64,000 nucleotides of DNA from Luteimonas sp. S4-F44 (GTDB lineage Bacteria > Pseudomonadota > Gammaproteobacteria > Xanthomonadales > Xanthomonadaceae): the NCBI RefSeq assembly GCF_022637415.1, contig NZ_CP093340.1, positions 2,991,001-3,055,000 of the forward strand. The letters are read 5' to 3'. Below the pieces are notes generated by a model. It was not told the origin of the DNA. It did not search any database and saw nothing but the letters and a program-made list of their open reading frames with translations. A program made the position numbers and the translations under genes. Positions 9,552-17,870 of the stretch are shown here, in pieces. How positions within the stretch are numbered: position 1 is the first letter of the stretch; each line of letters starts with the position of its first letter.

Positions 9552-10322
9552 ATGTTCATCCATTGCCGGCACTGCGGCGACCTGGTCGCCACCGACCGGG
9601 CGACCGGCCTGCCACCGGCGCGCTGCCCGCGTTGCGCCGGCGCCCTGCATGCCCCGGCGCCGCCCGAGCCGCCGGTCTCGGTGGCCAACCTGCTCAGACC
9701 ACGCCTCGAGCCCGCAGCGCCGCCGTCGGTCACGGCCGCCGCGCCGCCGCCTGCGCGCCCGGCCGGGCCGACGCGCCAGGCGCCCGCCCCTCCCCTGGAC
9801 GACACGCCGCGGGCCATCCCGAGTTTCGCCCGTTCGCCTGCCGCCGCTGCGCCGGCGCGCGCGCGCCGATGGCTGTGGGCCGCGGTTGTCGGACTGGCGA
9901 TGCTGCTGGTCCTGCAGGGTCTGCTCGCCGAGCGCGCGCGGCTGGCCGCCCACCCGGCCTGGCGCCCCGCGCTGGAGAGCCTGTGCGGCGTGCTGCCCTG
10001 CGCGCTGCCACCCTGGCGCGAGCCTGCGGCGCTGGTGCTCCTCGCACGCGATGTCCGTGCCGAGCCCGAGGATCCGACCCGGCTGCAGGTCACCGCGACC
10101 TTCCGTAACGACGCGCGCTGGCCGCAGGCGTGGCCGCGTCTGCGACTGGTGCTCTCGGACATTGACGGCCACGCGATCGGCAGCCGCGTATTCACGGCCC
10201 AGGAGTATCTGGGCGGCGCGCCGCCAGCGCCGACGCTCGCGCCCGGCGCCACTGCGCACGTTGGCCTGACAGTCGCCGAACCTGAGCCCGGCGCGGTGTC
10301 GTTCGCGTTCGAACTGCTGTAG
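9552..10322 (+). CDS. Zinc-ribbon and DUF3426 domain membrane protein
   Basis: The protein has 256 residues. The N-terminus MFIHCRHCGDLVATDR...RCPRCAGAL is an MJ0042-type zinc ribbon with two CxxC pairs. A Pro/Ala-rich linker, one transmembrane helix (RWLWAAVVGLAMLLVLQGLLA) and a DUF3426 domain follow, with the diagnostic TFRNDARWPQAWPRLRLVLSD and FTAQEYLGG. Its position between prmA and fis is conserved in xanthomonads. Function is unknown; the domain order suggests a membrane-bound sensor or assembly factor with a cytoplasmic zinc head and periplasmic beta domain. Confidence 0.85.
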   Translation: MFIHCRHCGDLVATDRATGLPPARCPRCAGALHAPAPPEPPVSVANLLRPRLEPAAPPSVTAAAPPPARPAGPTRQAPAPPLDDTPRAIPSFARSPAAAAPARARRWLWAAVVGLAMLLVLQGLLAERARLAAHPAWRPALESLCGVLPCALPPWREPAALVLLARDVRAEPEDPTRLQVTATFRNDARWPQAWPRLRLVLSDIDGHAIGSRVFTAQEYLGGAPPAPTLAPGATAHVGLTVAEPEPGAVSFAFELL

Positions 10323-10446
10323 CCAGGCGTGTACCGCCGGTCGGCGCGTTGTCCGCTCGCCGCGCCGCGCGATAGACTCACCCGGCCGCCCTGCCCACGC
10401 TGCGTAACGCCACGCGCCGTCGGCACTTATTCGCTCGAGAGCCGCC

Positions 10447-10719
10447 GTGAACGCAGACCGATCCGACAGCAGCATGCGCGAGGCGCCGCGGACCCCGCTG
10501 CGCGAGCATGTCGCCACGTCGATCCAGCGCTATCTGGGCGACCTCAACGGCAACGACACCGACAACCTCTACGAGGTCGCGCTGCGCGAGCTGGAGATTC
10601 CGCTGTTCGCCGAAGTGCTCAACTTCTGCGATGGCAACCAGAGCCGGGCGGCCGCAATGCTGGGCATCCATCGCGCGACACTGCGCAAGAAGCTGCGCGA
10701 GTACGGCCTGACGCAGTAA
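10447..10719 (+). CDS. fis: DNA-binding protein Fis
   Basis: This 90-residue homodimeric nucleoid protein bends DNA and activates rRNA and tRNA promoters. The N-terminal half contains the dimerising segment [13 protein letters not shown], and the C-terminal helix-turn-helix is [19 protein letters not shown], nearly identical to E. coli Fis. It lies between a DUF3426 gene and purH; in many other gammaproteobacteria it follows dusB instead. Length and motifs are complete. Confidence 0.95.
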   Translation: MNADRSDSSMREAPRTPLREHVATSIQRYLGDLNGNDTDNLYEVALRELEIPLFAEVLNFCDGNQSRAAAMLGIHRATLRKKLREYGLTQ

Positions 10720-10789
10720 CGCGCGCCGGCCGGGTCGCCCGGCCGGCGGCCGCTATAATCGCGGGCTCTTTCCGCTCCGCAGCCTCCCC

Positions 10790-12391
10790 ATGACCGTCTC
10801 CGCTTCGTCCGGCGCGCCCGTGCAGATCCGCCGCGCCCTGCTGTCCGTTTCCGACAAGACCGGCCTGCTCGACCTGGCCCGCGCGCTGGCCGCGCGCGAC
10901 GTCGAACTGCTGTCGACCGGCGGCACCGCGAAGGCGCTGCGCGAGGCGGGACTGGCGGTGCGCGACGTCAGCGACGTCACCGGCTTTCCCGAGATCATGG
11001 ACGGACGCGTCAAGACCCTGCACCCCAAGGTCCATGGTGGCCTGCTGGGACGCCGCGGTACCGATGACGCGGTGATGGCCGAGCACGGCATCGAGGCGAT
11101 CGACCTGCTGGTGCTCAACCTCTATCCGTTCGAGCGCGTGGCCTTTGCTGCGGATGCGAAGTTCGACGACATCGTCGAGAACATCGACATCGGCGGACCG
11201 GCAATGCTGCGCGCGGCCGCGAAGAACTTCGCGCACGTCGCGGTCGCAACCGACCCGGCGCAGTACGCCGCGCTGATCCAGGAGCTCGACGCCCACGACG
11301 GCGCGCTGTCGGCCGCGACCCGGTTCGCGCTGTCGGTCGCCGCGTTCAACCGCGTCGCCCAGTACGACGCACGTATCAGCGACGTGCTGTCGGCGATCGC
11401 CGAGCCGTCGGATGCCGGCGCGGCGCAGCGCGCGCCCTTCGGCGGCCAGAGCAACGGCAACTTCGTCAAGGTCATGGACCTGCGCTACGGCGAGAACCCG
11501 CACCAACAGGCCGCGTTCTACCGCGATCTGTATCCGGTGCCCGGCACGCTGGCGACCTTCACCCAATTGCAGGGCAAGGAACTGTCGTACAACAACATCG
11601 CCGACGCCGATGCCGCGTGGGAATGCGTGCGTCAGTTCGATGCACCGGCCTGCGTGATCGTCAAGCACGCCAATCCCTGCGGCGTCGCCGTCGGCGCGGC
11701 CTGCGGCGATGCCTACGAACTGGCCTACGCCACCGATCCGACCTCGGCCTTTGGCGGCATCATTGCGTTCAACCGCAAGCTCGATGCCGCGACGGCGAAG
11801 GTCATCCTCGATCGCCAGTTTGTCGAGGTGCTGATCGCGCCCGACTTCGATCCCGCCGCGCTCGACTACGCGACCAAGAAGGCCAACGTGCGCGTGCTGC
11901 GCATTCCGCACGGCGATGGCCGCAACAACACCGACGTCAAGCGCGTGGGCTCGGGCCTGCTGATGCAGACCGCCGACGTGCGCGAGGTGACCGCCGACGA
12001 ACTGAAGGTCGTGACCCAGCGCGCGCCCACCCAGGCGCAGTTGAGCGATCTGTTGTTCGCCTGGCGGGTGGCGAAGTTCGTGAAGTCCAATGCGATCGTC
12101 TACGCCAAGGACCAGCGCACGATCGGTGTCGGCGCCGGGCAGATGAGCCGGGTGTACTCGGCGCGCATCGCCGGCATCAAGGCGGGCGACGCCGGCCTGG
12201 TGGTCCCCGGATCGGTGATGGCCTCCGATGCCTTCTTCCCGTTCCGCGACGGTATCGACGCCGCGGCCGAGGCCGGCATCGCGGCGGTGATTCAGCCCGG
12301 CGGCTCGATGCGCGACAACGAAGTGATCGCCGCGGCCGACGAACACGGCATCGCGATGGTGTTCACGGGGGTGCGTCACTTCCGGCATTGA
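10790..12391 (+). CDS. purH: Bifunctional AICAR transformylase / IMP cyclohydrolase PurH
   Basis: This 533-residue enzyme catalyses the last two steps of IMP synthesis. The N-terminal cyclohydrolase domain has [23 protein letters not shown] and [20 protein letters not shown]. The transformylase domain has [28 protein letters not shown] and the C-terminal end [28 protein letters not shown], all intact. Its TGA stop is embedded in the first copy of a 64-base direct repeat. purD lies downstream after one lipoprotein gene. Confidence 0.97.
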   Translation: MTVSASSGAPVQIRRALLSVSDKTGLLDLARALAARDVELLSTGGTAKALREAGLAVRDVSDVTGFPEIMDGRVKTLHPKVHGGLLGRRGTDDAVMAEHGIEAIDLLVLNLYPFERVAFAADAKFDDIVENIDIGGPAMLRAAAKNFAHVAVATDPAQYAALIQELDAHDGALSAATRFALSVAAFNRVAQYDARISDVLSAIAEPSDAGAAQRAPFGGQSNGNFVKVMDLRYGENPHQQAAFYRDLYPVPGTLATFTQLQGKELSYNNIADADAAWECVRQFDAPACVIVKHANPCGVAVGAACGDAYELAYATDPTSAFGGIIAFNRKLDAATAKVILDRQFVEVLIAPDFDPAALDYATKKANVRVLRIPHGDGRNNTDVKRVGSGLLMQTADVREVTADELKVVTQRAPTQAQLSDLLFAWRVAKFVKSNAIVYAKDQRTIGVGAGQMSRVYSARIAGIKAGDAGLVVPGSVMASDAFFPFRDGIDAAAEAGIAAVIQPGGSMRDNEVIAAADEHGIAMVFTGVRHFRH

Positions 12392-12453
12392 TGCCAGCGG
12401 GGCTGGCATCAATCCCAAGGTTCGCTTCGCAAACCTCGGGCCCCGGCCAGCGG
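12390..12453. repeat. 64-base direct repeat, copy 1 (overlaps purH stop)
   Basis: This block is identical to 12557-12620. It begins with the perfect inverted repeat GATGCCAGC-GGG-GCTGGCATC, followed by a weaker palindrome AGGTTCGCTTCGCAAACCT. Its first two bases are part of the purH TGA stop. The structure resembles the short palindromic intergenic repeats that are abundant in xanthomonads and can act as terminators or mRNA stabilisers. Confidence 0.8.
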
Positions 12454-12466
12454 CGTCCACACCCCC

Positions 12467-12507
12467 ATCCGCGCCGTTGGCGCGGATCGCCCCCTGACTC
12501 AGGGGGC
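12467..12507. repeat. Two hairpins between the repeat copies
   Basis: ATCCGCGCC-GTT-GGCGCGGAT at 12467-12487 is a nine-base-pair stem with a three-base loop. GCCCCCTGA-C-TCAGGGGGC at 12489-12507 is a near-perfect palindrome. Together with the flanking 64-base repeats they form one composite structured island between purH and the lipoprotein gene. Confidence 0.65.
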
Positions 12508-12556
12508 TGGCGTCTCCTTGCGCATGTGCGCTCGACCGACGTTGCATGCCGACGCC

Positions 12557-12620
12557 GATGCCAGCGGGGCTGGCATCAATCCCAAGGTTCGCTTCGCAAA
12601 CCTCGGGCCCCGGCCAGCGG
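12557..12620. repeat. 64-base direct repeat, copy 2
   Basis: This is an exact copy of 12390-12453, offset by 167 bases. It is followed at once by a strong GC hairpin (12629-12653), so each repeat copy is succeeded by its own different hairpin. Confidence 0.8.
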
Positions 12621-12628
12621 CTTCCCGC

Positions 12629-12653
12629 CCCTCCGCGCCGAGGGCGCGGAGGG
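12629..12653. terminator. GC-rich hairpin downstream of repeat copy 2
   Basis: CCCTCCGCGCC-GAG-GGCGCGGAGGG forms an 11-base-pair stem with a three-base loop. There is no U-run on either strand, so it is a structural or REP-like element rather than a classical intrinsic terminator, although it could stop or stabilise the purH transcript. Confidence 0.45.
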
Positions 12654-12728
12654 GGGGCTTTCGAGCGCTCACTCCGGCCTAGCGGCACGCGCGCTATGGT
12701 CCGCGCCAGTCCGCTCATGGAGGTTGCG

Positions 12729-13613
12729 ATGGCGCGTGCGTCCTGGTGTTGCGTTGCGACGAAGCTCGGCTGGCCGACCTCGTTGGCAGCGGCGCTGTCC
12801 TTGTCCGCCTGTGGGCAAGCGCAGCCACCGGCCGCCGCCGCGCTGCCGACGACGACCGTCGAGGCGGTGACCACGCCGACACGTGAGCCGACCAGCGCCG
12901 ACGACATGGCGGCCGATCAAGACGAACCGGCCGGCCTGCCTGGCGGCTGGGTCCGCGACTATTTCGTGACCCAGTACGGCGAGCTCGCGCAACTCATCGG
13001 CACCTGGCCGGGCGCCCCGATCGCCCCGGGTCTGGGTGCGGACCCGGCCGAGCGCGAGGTCTGCGCCCGCGCTGCGGTCGGCAGCGCCGACGCGCCCGCC
13101 GAACTGGTCGCGGTCTGCGGCATCCCCGACGGTGCCGGCCATGTCACCAGTGCGCTGGTCGACCTCTTCCTGCTCGAAGCCGGCGATGGCCTCGCCGTGG
13201 CGGCGGCCCGGCAGCATCTGACCGACTACGGCAGCAGCGGCGACGTTGCCGACGTGCGCGTGCAGCGCTTCGGTGCGGCGTTGTATGGCGTGGTGATCGA
13301 GGACGGGTTCACCGGCCAAGGCATCACGGTCGGCGCCCGCAGCCTCCTGCTGCCGCACGCAGGCGGTTTCCGCGAGGCGGCCACGGTGCGCAGCAGCCTC
13401 GAGCATGACCAGGCGCCGGAAGACGCGCTCGATCTCGCCTTCGACCTGACGGTCGACGATCGCGATCGTCAGGCCCCCGCCTGGCCGCTGGTCGTCCGCG
13501 AACACGGCCAGGCCTGCGGCCGGCACGTGGACCGCGAGTACCGGTTGGCGTTCGACCCGGCCACCGGCACCTGGCCCATCCCCGCGGCATTGCAGCGCGA
13601 CCGCTGCGACTGA
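12729..13613 (+). CDS. Putative lipoprotein of unknown function
   Basis: The protein has 294 residues from the ATG at 12729, which is preceded by GGAGG at 12719-12723. The N-terminal signal (LGWPTSLAAALSLSACGQAQ) ends in the lipobox LSAC, predicting lipid attachment at that cysteine. A low-complexity Pro/Thr linker follows, then a roughly 230-residue domain with VRDYFVTQYGELAQLIGTWPG and several cysteines (EVCARAA, LVAVCGIP, GQACGRH). No family is recognised. It lies between purH and purD on the same strand, so its expression may be tied to purine genes, although the structured repeat island separates it from purH. Confidence 0.7.
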   Translation: MARASWCCVATKLGWPTSLAAALSLSACGQAQPPAAAALPTTTVEAVTTPTREPTSADDMAADQDEPAGLPGGWVRDYFVTQYGELAQLIGTWPGAPIAPGLGADPAEREVCARAAVGSADAPAELVAVCGIPDGAGHVTSALVDLFLLEAGDGLAVAAARQHLTDYGSSGDVADVRVQRFGAALYGVVIEDGFTGQGITVGARSLLLPHAGGFREAATVRSSLEHDQAPEDALDLAFDLTVDDRDRQAPAWPLVVREHGQACGRHVDREYRLAFDPATGTWPIPAALQRDRCD

Positions 13614-13687
13614 GCGCGAGACAGCGCCACCGCGCGCGCTGCGCAGGGCCGATAGACTAGTCGCCCCTCCGCTTCTCTCGGCTACGC

Positions 13688-14980
13688 ATGAAGAAGGTTC
13701 TGGTCATCGGTTCGGGCGGCCGCGAGCACGCGCTGGCCTGGAAGCTCGCGCAGTCGCCGCAGGTCGGCGAAGTGCTGGTCGCCCCGGGCAATGCAGGCAC
13801 CGCGCACGAGGCCGGCTGTCGCAACGTCGATGTCGCCGCCACTGATCTCGATGGGTTGCTGGCGCTGGCCCGCGACGAGGGCGTGGCCTTCACCGTCGTC
13901 GGGCCCGAGGCACCGCTGGTCGCCGGCGTCGTCGACCGGTTCTGCGCCGCGGACCTGCGCATCTTCGGACCGACCGCCGCGGCCGCGCAGCTCGAGGGCA
14001 GCAAGGCCTTCGCGAAGGACTTCCTGGCCCGCCACGGCATCCCGACCGCCGCCTATGCGGTGTTCACCGAAGCCGATACCGCGATCGAGTACGTGCGCCA
14101 ACACGGTGCGCCGATCGTCGTCAAGGCCGATGGCCTGGCCGCCGGCAAGGGCGTCATCGTCGCCGCCACGCTGGACGAGGCGGAAGCGGCGATCCACGAC
14201 ATGCTCTCGGGCAACGCCTTCGGCAGCGCCGGCGCGCGTGTGGTGATCGAAGAGTTCCTCGACGGCGAGGAAGCGAGCTTCATTTCGATGGTCGATGGCC
14301 GGACCGCGCTGCCGATGGCGACCAGCCAGGACCACAAGCGCGTGGGCGACGGCGACACCGGCCCCAACACCGGCGGCATGGGCGCCTACTCGCCGGCCCC
14401 GGTGGTCACCCCGGAGGTGCATGCGCGGATCATGCGCGAGGTCGTGGAACCGACCGTGCGCGGTATGGCCGCCGACGGCGCGCCGTTCACCGGCTTTCTC
14501 TACGCCGGGCTGATGATCGATGCCTCCGGCGCGCCGAAGGTCATCGAGTTCAATGTCCGCTTCGGCGACCCGGAAACGCAGCCGGTGATGATGCGGCTGA
14601 CCTCGGATTTCGCTGCACTCATCGAGGCCGCGATCGACGGTGCGCTCGATGGCGTGCAGGCGCAGTGGGACCCGCGCCCGGCGCTGGGCGTGGTCATGGC
14701 CGCCGAGCATTATCCCGACACGCCGCGCACGGGCGATGCGATCAACACCTGGGACACGCCGCCGCTGCCCGACACCAAGGTCTTCCATGCCGGCACCCGG
14801 CTCGACGCGCATGGCCAGGCGGTGACCGCGGGCGGGCGCGTGCTGTGCGTCGTGGCGCTCGGTGAGTCTGTGGCCGATGCCCAGCACCGCGCCTACGGCG
14901 AGATCGCCGGCATTTCCTGGCCGGGCGAGTTCCATCGCAAGGACATTGGCTGGCGCGCGATCGAACGCGAGCGCAGCTGA
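13688..14980 (+). CDS. purD: Phosphoribosylamine-glycine ligase PurD (GAR synthetase)
   Basis: This 430-residue ATP-grasp enzyme ligates glycine to phosphoribosylamine in step two of purine synthesis. MKKVLVIGSGGREHALAWKL is the N-terminal domain signature. ATP-grasp elements include VVKADGLAAGKGV, EEFLDGEEASF and the metal site EFNVRFGDPETQ. The length is normal and no frameshift is present. The next gene begins 43 bases downstream. Confidence 0.97.
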   Translation: MKKVLVIGSGGREHALAWKLAQSPQVGEVLVAPGNAGTAHEAGCRNVDVAATDLDGLLALARDEGVAFTVVGPEAPLVAGVVDRFCAADLRIFGPTAAAAQLEGSKAFAKDFLARHGIPTAAYAVFTEADTAIEYVRQHGAPIVVKADGLAAGKGVIVAATLDEAEAAIHDMLSGNAFGSAGARVVIEEFLDGEEASFISMVDGRTALPMATSQDHKRVGDGDTGPNTGGMGAYSPAPVVTPEVHARIMREVVEPTVRGMAADGAPFTGFLYAGLMIDASGAPKVIEFNVRFGDPETQPVMMRLTSDFAALIEAAIDGALDGVQAQWDPRPALGVVMAAEHYPDTPRTGDAINTWDTPPLPDTKVFHAGTRLDAHGQAVTAGGRVLCVVALGESVADAQHRAYGEIAGISWPGEFHRKDIGWRAIERERS

Positions 14981-15023
14981 GGCCGGACCGCGCAGCCCCC
15001 GCACGACCGTCCCGCGTCCCCGC

Positions 15024-17234
15024 ATGCCATCCCCGATCAACGAGCGCCTGACTCGGCTGTGGGCCCACGAGAAGGCCAGCACCGCGCTGCGCGTGTCGAT
15101 CGCATTCGGCGGCGCGATGGCGCTGTGCTGGCAGTTCCAGAAGTTGGCCGCATTGCCGGCGGTGTTCCTGGGCATCATCGCCAGTGCGATGGCCGAGACC
15201 GACGACAACGGCTTCGGCCGGTTCAAGGCGGTCGTGCTGTCGCTGCTGTGCTTCGGCGCCGCTGCCGGCGCGGTCACGTTGTTGTTTCCCTACCCGCTGG
15301 CCTTCATCGCCTGCCTGGCGGCCACGACGTTCGCGCTGACCCTGCTCGGCGCGCTCGGCGAACGTTACGCCTCGATCGCCCAGGGCACGGTGGCGCTGAT
15401 GCTGTATGCCGCAATCGGCATCGACCAGCACGGCGCCGGCGACGCCGATGCGGCCTGGCGCGGCGCGGGCCAATTGCTCGCCGGCGCCGCCTGGTACGGC
15501 GCGCTGTCGATCCTGTGGACGATCCTGTTCGCCAACCGCCCGGTCCGCGAGCGGCTGGCCCGCCTGTTCACCGAACTGGGCCGCTACCTGCAGTTGAAGG
15601 CAGCGCTGTTCGAACCGATCCGCGATCGCGATCTGCACGCCCGCCGGCTCGCACTCTCGGAGCAGAATGCGCGCGTGGTCGCCGCACTGGAGGCGACCAA
15701 GAACGCGATCATCAGCCGCTTCGGCCGCTCCGGCCGCCCGGGCGTGCAATCGGGGCTGTACTTCCGCCTGTATTACATGGCGCAGGAATTCCACGAGCGC
15801 GCCAGTTCGTCCCACTATCCCTATGAAGCGCTGGCCGAGGCGTTCTTCCACAGCGACGTGCTCTACCGCGGCCAACGGCTGATCGAACTCCAGGGCCGCG
15901 CCTGCCGCGCACTCGGCGAGGCGATCCGCCTGCGCCGTCCGTTCGAATACGGCGCCGGCACGCGCCAGGCCATGGTCGACCTGCGCCAATCGCTCGACCA
16001 CCTGCACGCGCGCGGTGACGGTCGGCAGACCCGACTGCTCGCCTCGCTCGAATCCTTGGTGCGCAATCTGCAGGCGATCGACCGCCGGCTGGCCGAGGAC
16101 ACCCTGTCGGACGCGCCGCTGGATGGGATGGACACCCGGCTGCGTGACGCCTCGCCGCACACCCTGCGCGAGATGGCCACGCGCCTGGGGCGCCAGCTGA
16201 GCCCGACCTCGGTGCTGTTCCGCCACGGCCTGCGCATGGCGATCGCCCTGTGTGCCGGCTACGCGGTCATGCATGCGATCGGCGCACGCAACGGCTTCTG
16301 GATTCTGCTGACCATCGCCTTCGTCTGCAGACCGAGCTTCGGTGCGACGCGCCGGCGCCTGGCGCAGCGCATCGCCGGCACCTTGATCGGCCTGACCGCC
16401 ACCTGGGCGTTGATGCAGTTGTTCGTCGGCGTGGAGGTCCAGTTGCTGCTGGCGCTGTTGGCCGCGGTGGTGTTCTTCGTCAGCCGGACCGATCGCTACG
16501 CGCTCGCGACCGCGGCGATCACGGTGATGGCGCTACTGTGTTTCAACCTGATCGGCGACGGCTTCGTGCTGATCTGGCCACGCCTGCTCGACACGCTGAT
16601 CGGCTGCGCGATCGCCGCGGCCGCCTCGTTCCTGATTCTGCCCGACTGGCGCGGACGGCAGCTGCACCTGGTCATGGCCGGGGTCGTCGATGCCCACGCG
16701 CGCTACCTGGGCGAGGTCCTGGAGCAGTACCGCAGCGGCATGCGCGACGACCTGCCCTACCGGGTCGCCCGGCGCGACATGCACAACGCCGAGGCGGCGC
16801 TGTCGGTGGCCCTGTCCAACCGGCTGCGCGAGCCCGGCCGTTACCGGCGCGACCTCGATGCGGCCTTCCGGTTCCTCGCCGTGTCCAATACCGCGCTCGG
16901 CTATCTGTCGGGGCTGGGCGCGCATCGCGGCACGCTGGACGGCGAGGCCGACGAGGCCGACGAGGCGGTGTTCGCGGCCGGCGCGCATCTGCAGCGCGCG
17001 CTGGCGCAGATCGCGGCCGCGCTATCGGCGCGTCATGCGCCTCCGGTCGTCGACGCGGCCGTGGAGACCGCGATGGCCGAGGCGCTCGAGCGCGCCGGCG
17101 ATGCCACGGACGATCCGCGGCGACGGCTGCTGGGCACCCAGCTGGCCTTGCTGCTGCGCCTGCTGCCGGATCTGCGCACGGCTGCCGAGGCCGCTGGCGC
17201 GCCGGCGGCCGCGACACACACGCCGACCCGATGA
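15024..17234 (+). CDS. YccS/YhfK-family FUSC inner-membrane protein
   Basis: The 736-residue protein has two blocks of hydrophobic helices (about 25-170 and 405-530), each followed by a soluble domain, the duplicated fusaric-acid-resistance-like (FUSC) layout of YccS. The second block contains RNGFWILLTIAFVCRPSFGATRRRLAQRIAGT, the conserved FUSC motif. The start MPSPINERL gives a length near the 717 residues of E. coli YccS. Relatives are proposed aromatic-acid or small-molecule exporters; the substrate is unknown. Confidence 0.85.
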   Translation: MPSPINERLTRLWAHEKASTALRVSIAFGGAMALCWQFQKLAALPAVFLGIIASAMAETDDNGFGRFKAVVLSLLCFGAAAGAVTLLFPYPLAFIACLAATTFALTLLGALGERYASIAQGTVALMLYAAIGIDQHGAGDADAAWRGAGQLLAGAAWYGALSILWTILFANRPVRERLARLFTELGRYLQLKAALFEPIRDRDLHARRLALSEQNARVVAALEATKNAIISRFGRSGRPGVQSGLYFRLYYMAQEFHERASSSHYPYEALAEAFFHSDVLYRGQRLIELQGRACRALGEAIRLRRPFEYGAGTRQAMVDLRQSLDHLHARGDGRQTRLLASLESLVRNLQAIDRRLAEDTLSDAPLDGMDTRLRDASPHTLREMATRLGRQLSPTSVLFRHGLRMAIALCAGYAVMHAIGARNGFWILLTIAFVCRPSFGATRRRLAQRIAGTLIGLTATWALMQLFVGVEVQLLLALLAAVVFFVSRTDRYALATAAITVMALLCFNLIGDGFVLIWPRLLDTLIGCAIAAAASFLILPDWRGRQLHLVMAGVVDAHARYLGEVLEQYRSGMRDDLPYRVARRDMHNAEAALSVALSNRLREPGRYRRDLDAAFRFLAVSNTALGYLSGLGAHRGTLDGEADEADEAVFAAGAHLQRALAQIAAALSARHAPPVVDAAVETAMAEALERAGDATDDPRRRLLGTQLALLLRLLPDLRTAAEAAGAPAAATHTPTR

Positions 17235-17286
17235 CGGCCGCCACCGCGCGTGCCATCCTCCAGGCCGCTCCCACCAGGCCCGCCGC

Positions 17287-17781
17287 ATGATCCCAGGCAA
17301 TGCGCAATTGACGATGTCGGTGCTGATGACGCCGGACATGGCGAATTTCTCGGGCAACGTGCACGGGGGTGCCTTGCTCAAATGGCTCGACGAGGTGGCC
17401 TATGCCTGCGCCAGTCGCTACGCCGGGCGCTATGTGGTCACGCTGTCGGTCGACCAGGTGACGTTCCGCGAACCGGTCTATGTCGGCGAGCTGGTGACGT
17501 TTCTGGCCTCGGTCAACTACACCGGCCGCACGTCAATGGAAGTGGGCATCAAGATCATCGCCGAGAACATCCAGGCCCGCTCGGTCCGCCACACCAACAG
17601 TTGCTTCTTTACGATGGTCGCGGTCGACGCCGACGGGCGTCCGGTGCAGGTCCCACCGCGCGAGCCGGCCACCGCCGAAGAGCGCCGGCGCTTCGAGCAG
17701 GGCCGGCAGCGGCGCCAGATCCGCCAGGAACTGGAGGAACGCTACCGGGCGGTCCGCGGCGCGAGCGATGCGACGCCGTGA
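17287..17781 (+). CDS. Acyl-CoA thioesterase, hotdog fold (YciA/BFIT type)
   Basis: The protein has 164 residues. PDMANFSGNVHGGALLKWLDEVAYACASRYAG is the hotdog-fold active-site signature, with the NVHGG turn and the catalytic aspartate in LDEVA. VTLSVDQVTFREPVYVGELV completes the fold. The C-terminal 35 residues are charged and helical. It hydrolyses acyl-CoA to free acid and CoA; chain-length preference cannot be read from sequence. It follows the FUSC gene by 52 bases and precedes a lysophospholipid-type transporter-acyltransferase, a lipid-flavoured neighbourhood. Confidence 0.88.
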   Translation: MIPGNAQLTMSVLMTPDMANFSGNVHGGALLKWLDEVAYACASRYAGRYVVTLSVDQVTFREPVYVGELVTFLASVNYTGRTSMEVGIKIIAENIQARSVRHTNSCFFTMVAVDADGRPVQVPPREPATAEERRRFEQGRQRRQIRQELEERYRAVRGASDATP

Positions 17782-17870
17782 TCGCGTCACGCCAACGCGC
17801 GCCATGACGCGGCCCGACCGGGCCGCAATGCCGACCTGCTAGGCTCCGCGCAGTCCGCCCAGGAGCCGCC

